A stretch of 64,000 nucleotides of DNA from an uncultured Lachnospiraceae bacterium (GTDB lineage Bacteria; Bacillota; Clostridia; Lachnospirales; Lachnospiraceae): NCBI GenBank assembly GCA_910577825.1, contig CAJTOK010000002.1:62001-126000 (forward strand), in the 5' to 3' direction. Each line of letters starts with the position of its first letter. Position 1 is the stretch's first letter. Position numbers and translations under genes: made by a program. The notes beneath the pieces were generated by a model, which worked only from the letters and a program-made list of their open reading frames with translations, was not told where the DNA came from and searched no databases. Positions 59,724-64,000 of the stretch are shown one piece after another.

Positions 59724-60560
59724 TTAATTTACCCCACATTTGCTACATGCAGGAAGCCCTCCTGTTTCTGGTTTTTTTACACGCCTTATATCCCTTTTAA
59801 TCTTTGGGCAATCCCCATATTTATGGTACCTGTCACCATATGTTGTTATATAAACATTTGTAAGTTCTTTGGCATCAATATTTTTACAGCATTTTTCACA
59901 TGCCTTATATTTTCCTCCTGATGAATTACGTTTTTCCCAGACATTATTCCCGCTTATTTCCCTTACACTGGGTTTAAGATAAGTACATTTCCTGTTACAA
60001 TGGTATACCTTGCCACTTTTTGTTATATAAACATAATCTGCCCCATCCTCCCCGCCATCACCTGCCATGCTTCTTCCAGAATAACTATTTATAACCATCT
60101 GCTGGTAGAAATCCAGTTTAAAAAATTCTGGACTAAGAAATGGTATTTTCATTTTATATGAAACATGGCATAATGGCAGTTCTGCTTTTTCATCATACTT
60201 TATAATAACCTTTTCATCCGCAAGGGCTGTTATTGCACCGGTTTTTGTTCCAAATGCTGCATACTCCCTTGCACAATCAGCAAGGCTGTCTTCAATATAA
60301 TTTATTCTGTACAGGCACTGGAAAATATAAAACAATGAAAATAATACAAGGAAAAATACTGGTACACACAGTGAAGCCTCAACTGTTATTGAACCTTTTT
60401 TCTTATATAAAAACACACAGGAATATCCTTTATGTATTGTATCCTTACTTATATCTGTTAAGTTATGCCGGGGAGCAATCCTGATATTTTGTGAGATTTT
60501 ATATTTCTTTTTTATATTATTTCCTGTATAAAGGACACCCTGGCATGTTTTTATATCCAT
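59724..60560 (-). CDS. TadE-like pseudopilin with duplicated cysteine-rich module
   Basis: A 278-residue protein, started at the ATG at 60560 after GGGAGG. After about 60 mainly polar residues comes the pilin-like signature KKGSITVEASLCVPVFFLVLF with the conserved glutamate, then an outside domain. The last 100 residues repeat a module twice: VYITKSGKVYHCNRKCTYLK...CEKCC and VYITTYGDRYHKYGDCPKIK...CSKCG. Each copy pairs a VYITxxGxxYHxxxC stretch with a CxxC-type pair, suggesting a metal- or disulfide-stabilised tip. Function is unknown. Confidence 0.82.
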   Translation of the reverse strand: MDIKTCQGVLYTGNNIKKKYKISQNIRIAPRHNLTDISKDTIHKGYSCVFLYKKKGSITVEASLCVPVFFLVLFSLFYIFQCLYRINYIEDSLADCAREYAAFGTKTGAITALADEKVIIKYDEKAELPLCHVSYKMKIPFLSPEFFKLDFYQQMVINSYSGRSMAGDGGEDGADYVYITKSGKVYHCNRKCTYLKPSVREISGNNVWEKRNSSGGKYKACEKCCKNIDAKELTNVYITTYGDRYHKYGDCPKIKRDIRRVKKPETGGLPACSKCGVN

Positions 60561-60576
60561 ATGTACCTCCCTGTTA

Positions 60577-62172
60577 TTATTTCCATACACCTTCAACATA
60601 ACTATAACTGGCTGTTATGCACCGTCCTGCATTATTTGTCTTTATACCGCTAAAAAAATTTTTATTAATATATGAAAAGGCATATGGTATATTATAGCTA
60701 ATATTACATTCTGTTGCACATATACAGTCCCTGAACTCAAATGTCTGGTTAAAACGTTTTCTTAAATCAAACTGTATAATATCAATAAGCCTGTCTTTTA
60801 ATTTCTGCTTTGGAACTAACAATTCAAGAAGCAGTAAATACTGTTCATAAGAAATATCTGAAGAAACTGCTCCTTTATCTGCCTTTTTATAGTCTTTTCC
60901 TTTCCTTTTAAAAAAACTGTGTGATACAGAACATATTTCACCATACTTCATTTTAAAATTTGCTGCACTTTTTATTAATGGCACTTTTTTGCCTTCAAGA
61001 AGGGCAGTTACATCAATACATGCCTCTTCAAATGCAAGTATTGTAAGGATTAACCATTGTATTCCTGTAATTAATGGTGCAATTCCTGTAAATCCAGCAA
61101 TAGCTGTTGCTGTTGCAAGGCTTTTTGACTGGAACAAAGCATTTGTACTTACATACGCCATATTTACAAGAGTACGTATAACCAGCAGGCGTCTTACAAT
61201 ATATGCAAGGTTTTCTTTCTCAGTTTCTTTTCCTGCAATAAGATATTCAAGCCCGTAATGTACAGTATTAAATACGCTGTCAGCATATGATGATAAAACA
61301 TCCTGTGCATAATAAATATATTTCAGTTTATCCGTATTGCTTCCTGCCTCTGCCTGCTCTAAAAGCTTGTCCTGGTCTAATTCTTTACTTTCTTCCCCTT
61401 CAAGCAGTGACTTGAAAAATCTGGCAGCAGATGAATTATCATCCTCCTTTTCTTTATTATAATTTTCTTTATCTGCTGCCTCAATTTTTGCTTCACTAAC
61501 TTCTGAAGCATCACAAACAAGGGATAATAAACCATTATTAATAAGGTTTTTTAATGCTTTAAGCGGATTACCACCTGCGGAATCTTTTTCTAATTCTTTA
61601 TCAAGTTCTTCATCTGATGGCTTCTGGTTCTTTTCTTCCTCCCCATTACTATTATCTGTATCATAAGCCCCGTCTTCATACTTCTCTGCCTCATCCAGCC
61701 GCCCGTCTGCAGGGATTTCTTCTTTTTTATTCCTGCCAGCAAAATAACCTTTTACATTATCTGCAACAGAAGTAACAACATAATCTGATATCTGCCCCAG
61801 AAATACTTTATCTTCATCAAGTGTATAATAATCACCTGTTTCACATGAAATATCTTTTAATCTGTATAGATTTGAATATGTTTTTAAAGTATTTTCTGGT
61901 TTATATTCAAGATTCTTATTAAGGATTTCCGCCAGTTCCGCTTCAAAATCTGATAAACCGTATCCATTATAACCACCATATGCAAATAAACCATATTCAT
62001 CATACAATTCTTTATTATAATTACCATAGACCATCTGGACAGCAGTGCTGGCCGCCACAGATACATAAGCTTCAGAAGTAACCACCCTTACATTTTCTAT
62101 AAATGCAGTAACCAGGGAAAGCAGTATAATAAAAATAAATGTTAAAAATACAGTTATACTTCCCTTTTTAAT
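60577..62172 (-). CDS. DUF5702 tad-locus protein, apparent ATT start
   Basis: A 531-residue membrane protein whose start must lie upstream of the first in-frame GTG/ATG. In frame before that GTG are KKGSITVFLTFIFIILLSL and VTAFIENVRVVTSEA, a class III signal and helix that is conserved in this protein family. No standard start codon is found there. ATT at 62172 lies seven bases after AAAGGGG, so I use it. The central part is acidic and charged (about 170-240) and a second hydrophobic stretch follows. It is a probable structural component of the Flp machine. Confidence 0.75.
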   Translation of the reverse strand: MKKGSITVFLTFIFIILLSLVTAFIENVRVVTSEAYVSVAASTAVQMVYGNYNKELYDEYGLFAYGGYNGYGLSDFEAELAEILNKNLEYKPENTLKTYSNLYRLKDISCETGDYYTLDEDKVFLGQISDYVVTSVADNVKGYFAGRNKKEEIPADGRLDEAEKYEDGAYDTDNSNGEEEKNQKPSDEELDKELEKDSAGGNPLKALKNLINNGLLSLVCDASEVSEAKIEAADKENYNKEKEDDNSSAARFFKSLLEGEESKELDQDKLLEQAEAGSNTDKLKYIYYAQDVLSSYADSVFNTVHYGLEYLIAGKETEKENLAYIVRRLLVIRTLVNMAYVSTNALFQSKSLATATAIAGFTGIAPLITGIQWLILTILAFEEACIDVTALLEGKKVPLIKSAANFKMKYGEICSVSHSFFKRKGKDYKKADKGAVSSDISYEQYLLLLELLVPKQKLKDRLIDIIQFDLRKRFNQTFEFRDCICATECNISYNIPYAFSYINKNFFSGIKTNNAGRCITASYSYVEGVWK

Positions 62173-62200
62173 ATGCCTGCCCCTTTCTTATCCCAATTAT

Positions 62201-62419
62201 TTATACATTATGCTGCACTGGCTTTAAACTGCTTATTGTAATTTTTTTATTTATTTCATTGCTGTTTTTAGTTATGCTTCCAAATGCAGATTCAACTATA
62301 TCTTTAATTTTGTTTCTAAAAATAACAACAAGCATAACAAGAACAACTAATATAAGGATTATTTCAACAATACCCACCCCGTTCTCCTCATACCAGAAAG
62401 CTTTTAACCATTTACCCAA
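62201..62419 (-). CDS. Flp1-type pilin
   Basis: A 72-residue prepilin: a short charged leader ends with NG at about residues 13-14 (EENGVGIVEI), then one hydrophobic helix (IVEIILILVVLVMLVVIFRN) and a short tail. The motif G-x-x-E/I-I follows the Flp cleavage pattern, with Glu at +5. This is the likely pilus subunit, and the TadV-type peptidase downstream is its processor. It sits between tadC and the DUF5702 gene. Confidence 0.85.
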   Translation of the reverse strand: MGKWLKAFWYEENGVGIVEIILILVVLVMLVVIFRNKIKDIVESAFGSITKNSNEINKKITISSLKPVQHNV

Positions 62420-62434
62420 ATAAACATCCTCCTT

Positions 62435-63820
62435 CTACATATTCTGGAAAGCAGCATATATTATTATTGCAAATACCTCTGCCATCATAATAACCATTGG
62501 CATTAATAATTTTGTGCCTGCCTGCTCTCCAAGTATTTTGGCATTTTCACGTCTCTCTTTTAACACATCAACAGCTTCATATTCAAGTATCTTTAAAAGG
62601 TCTGCCGAACCCTTTTTTAAATTCTGTACAAGTAATGTACTAAACTTCATATACTTTAAAAGCCCTGTCCTCCTTCCAAAAAGTTCATATGCTTTTGCTT
62701 CATTCATTCCATTTTCAAGGTGTCTTTCTGTCAGGAGCATTTCTTCATAAAGATATCTTTTCTTTCCCCCGTTCTGGAGTTTTCTTTTATATTCCGACGA
62801 CATCCTGAGCCATGTGCCCTTGCAGTTAAGCCCTGCACCAATTAATAGTACAAATTTTTCAACAAACCCGGGATAGTCAATACGAAGTTCCTGTTCTCTC
62901 TGCTTTATCTTTTCATTTATCCTGCTGTCTATAAACACTGGTACAAGCATAATTATAATTAACCCTGATACAAGAATTAGCACAATATTATTATCATCTG
63001 GGACTTTATATGATACTTTCCTCCCGTCAACTTCTGCTGGCAGCTGTAAAAATTCCCTGCTGGCAGTCGCATCTGATAATTCTGAAAATATTTCATTCCA
63101 TTTGTCCCAGAGCATTTCTTTTTCACTTTTATCTGCAGGAAGTACCGTAAATGAAAGCGGCATGGTTTTTTCATTGCCATAATATGAAAATACTGCTGTT
63201 ATCTGCACTTCTTCTGGCTCTGTTATCCCGTTGCGTACAAGTGTGCCATCACTGCCAACTATATTATTTGCATCACATTCCCATGATATTTCTATTGCAT
63301 TATCTGGTATATAAGAAACAAGATTTAAACTCCTGCTTACCTTTTCAGGTGATTTATTTTCACCCAGATAATTATTTTTAACATAATCCATGGCTTCTTT
63401 TAACTTAGCTTCAAATTCCTTATCTGTATACTTTCTGGAAGGTATACAAAGTTCTGCCTCCTGCTGCCCATTATCAATAGAAATACTAAATTTTTCTTTC
63501 TTTTCCTGCCCTCCTGGCTGGTTTCTTTCTATAAAATATCCGTTTTTAAGAATATCCTCACTGCCAGATGTTGTAATAAAAATAAACAGAAAAAGTATTG
63601 TAATAAACACCACAATAATAATTATTGAAAATAACTTACAAAAGTAAAACCTCTCTGCACTGGTACTGTCAAGCCCTGTATAAATCTTTTTTATATTTTC
63701 AACTTTACTGCTTTTTACTTGTATATGTAGTTTATTTTTAAGAAAACTATATATGCTGTCTGTAACAGGATATAACTTTTTTACCAGTTTGCCATTCTCT
63801 ATCTTAAACAGATATGTCAC
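62435..63820 (-). CDS. tadC: TadC-like T2SSF platform protein with an Ig-like insert
   Basis: An inner-membrane platform protein of the Flp pilus machine. GTG at 63820 starts it, after GGAAGG. It has TM1 (about 64-90), then a 180-residue extracytoplasmic insert, TM2 (about 276-296), a T2SSF-type cytoplasmic part (YPGFVEKFVLLIGAGLNCKGT) and a C-terminal helix. The insert contains a segment with the beta-strand spacing of bacterial Ig-like modules: YIPDNAIEISWECDANN, GSDGTLVRNG, ITAVFSYYGNEK and SFTVLP. Ordinary TadC lacks this. It overlaps tadB by 17 bases. Confidence 0.82.
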   Translation of the reverse strand: MTYLFKIENGKLVKKLYPVTDSIYSFLKNKLHIQVKSSKVENIKKIYTGLDSTSAERFYFCKLFSIIIIVVFITILFLFIFITTSGSEDILKNGYFIERNQPGGQEKKEKFSISIDNGQQEAELCIPSRKYTDKEFEAKLKEAMDYVKNNYLGENKSPEKVSRSLNLVSYIPDNAIEISWECDANNIVGSDGTLVRNGITEPEEVQITAVFSYYGNEKTMPLSFTVLPADKSEKEMLWDKWNEIFSELSDATASREFLQLPAEVDGRKVSYKVPDDNNIVLILVSGLIIIMLVPVFIDSRINEKIKQREQELRIDYPGFVEKFVLLIGAGLNCKGTWLRMSSEYKRKLQNGGKKRYLYEEMLLTERHLENGMNEAKAYELFGRRTGLLKYMKFSTLLVQNLKKGSADLLKILEYEAVDVLKERRENAKILGEQAGTKLLMPMVIMMAEVFAIIIYAAFQNM

Positions 63821-64000
63821 CTATCCTTCCACTCCATTTGTATGCAGCTATATAGACTACAAGAAGCACAGTCATTACAGGCCTGCCATTCCATGTATAA
63901 AGGCTGTCAAGAAACCCTGGTGAACTTATCCAGAAATATATTATTATTGCCAGAGGTATAACAGACATAATCTTTCCTTCCATGCTTTTACCTGCTATCA
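63804..64000 (-). CDS. tadB: TadB-like T2SSF platform protein, 5' part outside the window
   Basis: The last 64 codons, ending in TAA at 63804-63806, translate to KIMSVIPLAIIIYFWISSP, then a second helix (VMTVLLVVYIAAY) and a short basic end. This is the C-terminal membrane region of TadB-type proteins. It overlaps the tadC start, as in most tad operons; the body and tadA should lie to the right of the window. Confidence 0.72.
   Translation of the reverse strand, partial: IAGKSMEGKIMSVIPLAIIIYFWISSPGFLDSLYTWNGRPVMTVLLVVYIAAYKWSGRIGDISV

Noticed and set aside
1..64000. CRISPR arrays
   Set aside because: No run of regularly spaced repeats with unique spacers was seen; the only RNA-guided component is the IS607 TnpB.
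1..64000. Prophage or large conjugative element in the window
   Set aside because: Apart from the tRNA scar and the IS607 element there are no integrase, relaxase, portal or tail genes.

Overview
The window looks like a chromosomal segment of a low-GC, spore-forming Clostridia member, most likely a Lachnospiraceae-type gut anaerobe. This rests on AT-rich codon use, Firmicutes-type recU, rny, recA and recX, a SpoIIQ-like protein, an Flp1/DUF5702/FHA tad locus, several FtsX-type ABC exporters with their own two-component systems, and oxygen-sensitive ThiC and ThiH. No species can be named from the sequence alone. Layout: bases 1-937 hold a 3' fragment of tRNA-Gln (a probable attachment scar), its terminator and a decayed gene. 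From 938 to 12.8 kb a nearly unbroken minus-strand housekeeping block carries HPt, RecU, RluD-like, RsmF-like, RelQ-like, an M23 peptidase, ProC, a RACo-like ASKHA protein, RNase Y, RecX, RecA (with SOS box) and a DUF1653 protein. Thiamine genes come in two blocks. The first (12.9-16.6 kb) has thiE, a HAD phosphatase, thiD and thiC, with a TPP riboswitch before thiC. The second (28.3-31.4 kb) has thiS, thiG, thiH and a second thiE/tenI-like gene behind a terminator-embedded RNA that fits the HMP-PP (thiS-motif) riboswitch. Pyrimidine and thiazole supply therefore appear to be sensed separately. Accessory and signalling part: an AraC/EamA pair with a frameshift (16.7-18.5 kb); a BlaI/BlaR1 pair with an operator inside its promoter; a GNAT acetyltransferase that seems to start at ATT; an IS607-type transposon with serine recombinase, TnpB and a likely omega RNA; then four signal-transduction genes (BceRS-like and AgrCA-like) with no transporter or peptide gene beside them. 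A promoter- and terminator-bounded stretch without an ORF runs divergently from the AgrA-like regulator. Next come trkA/trkH potassium uptake, an ECF sigma factor with a likely anti-sigma factor, a DJ-1 protein, an AAA/PD-(D/E)XK protein and a TIM-barrel protein. From 39.3 to 49.3 kb two paralogous ABC exporter/two-component modules lie in tandem and share a direct-repeat operator. The last part holds a SpoIIQ-like protein, RDD protein, SppA, glycogen phosphorylase, a PrcB lipoprotein and a GH31 glucosidase. It ends in a tad pilus locus whose tadB is cut by the window edge. The points most worth a second look are the putative AgrA-controlled RNA, the hairpin/'GCGCAGAAA' leaders before relQ, trkA and sppA, the non-ATG (ATT) starts, ThiS with residues beyond its Gly-Gly, and the TadC with an Ig-like insert.
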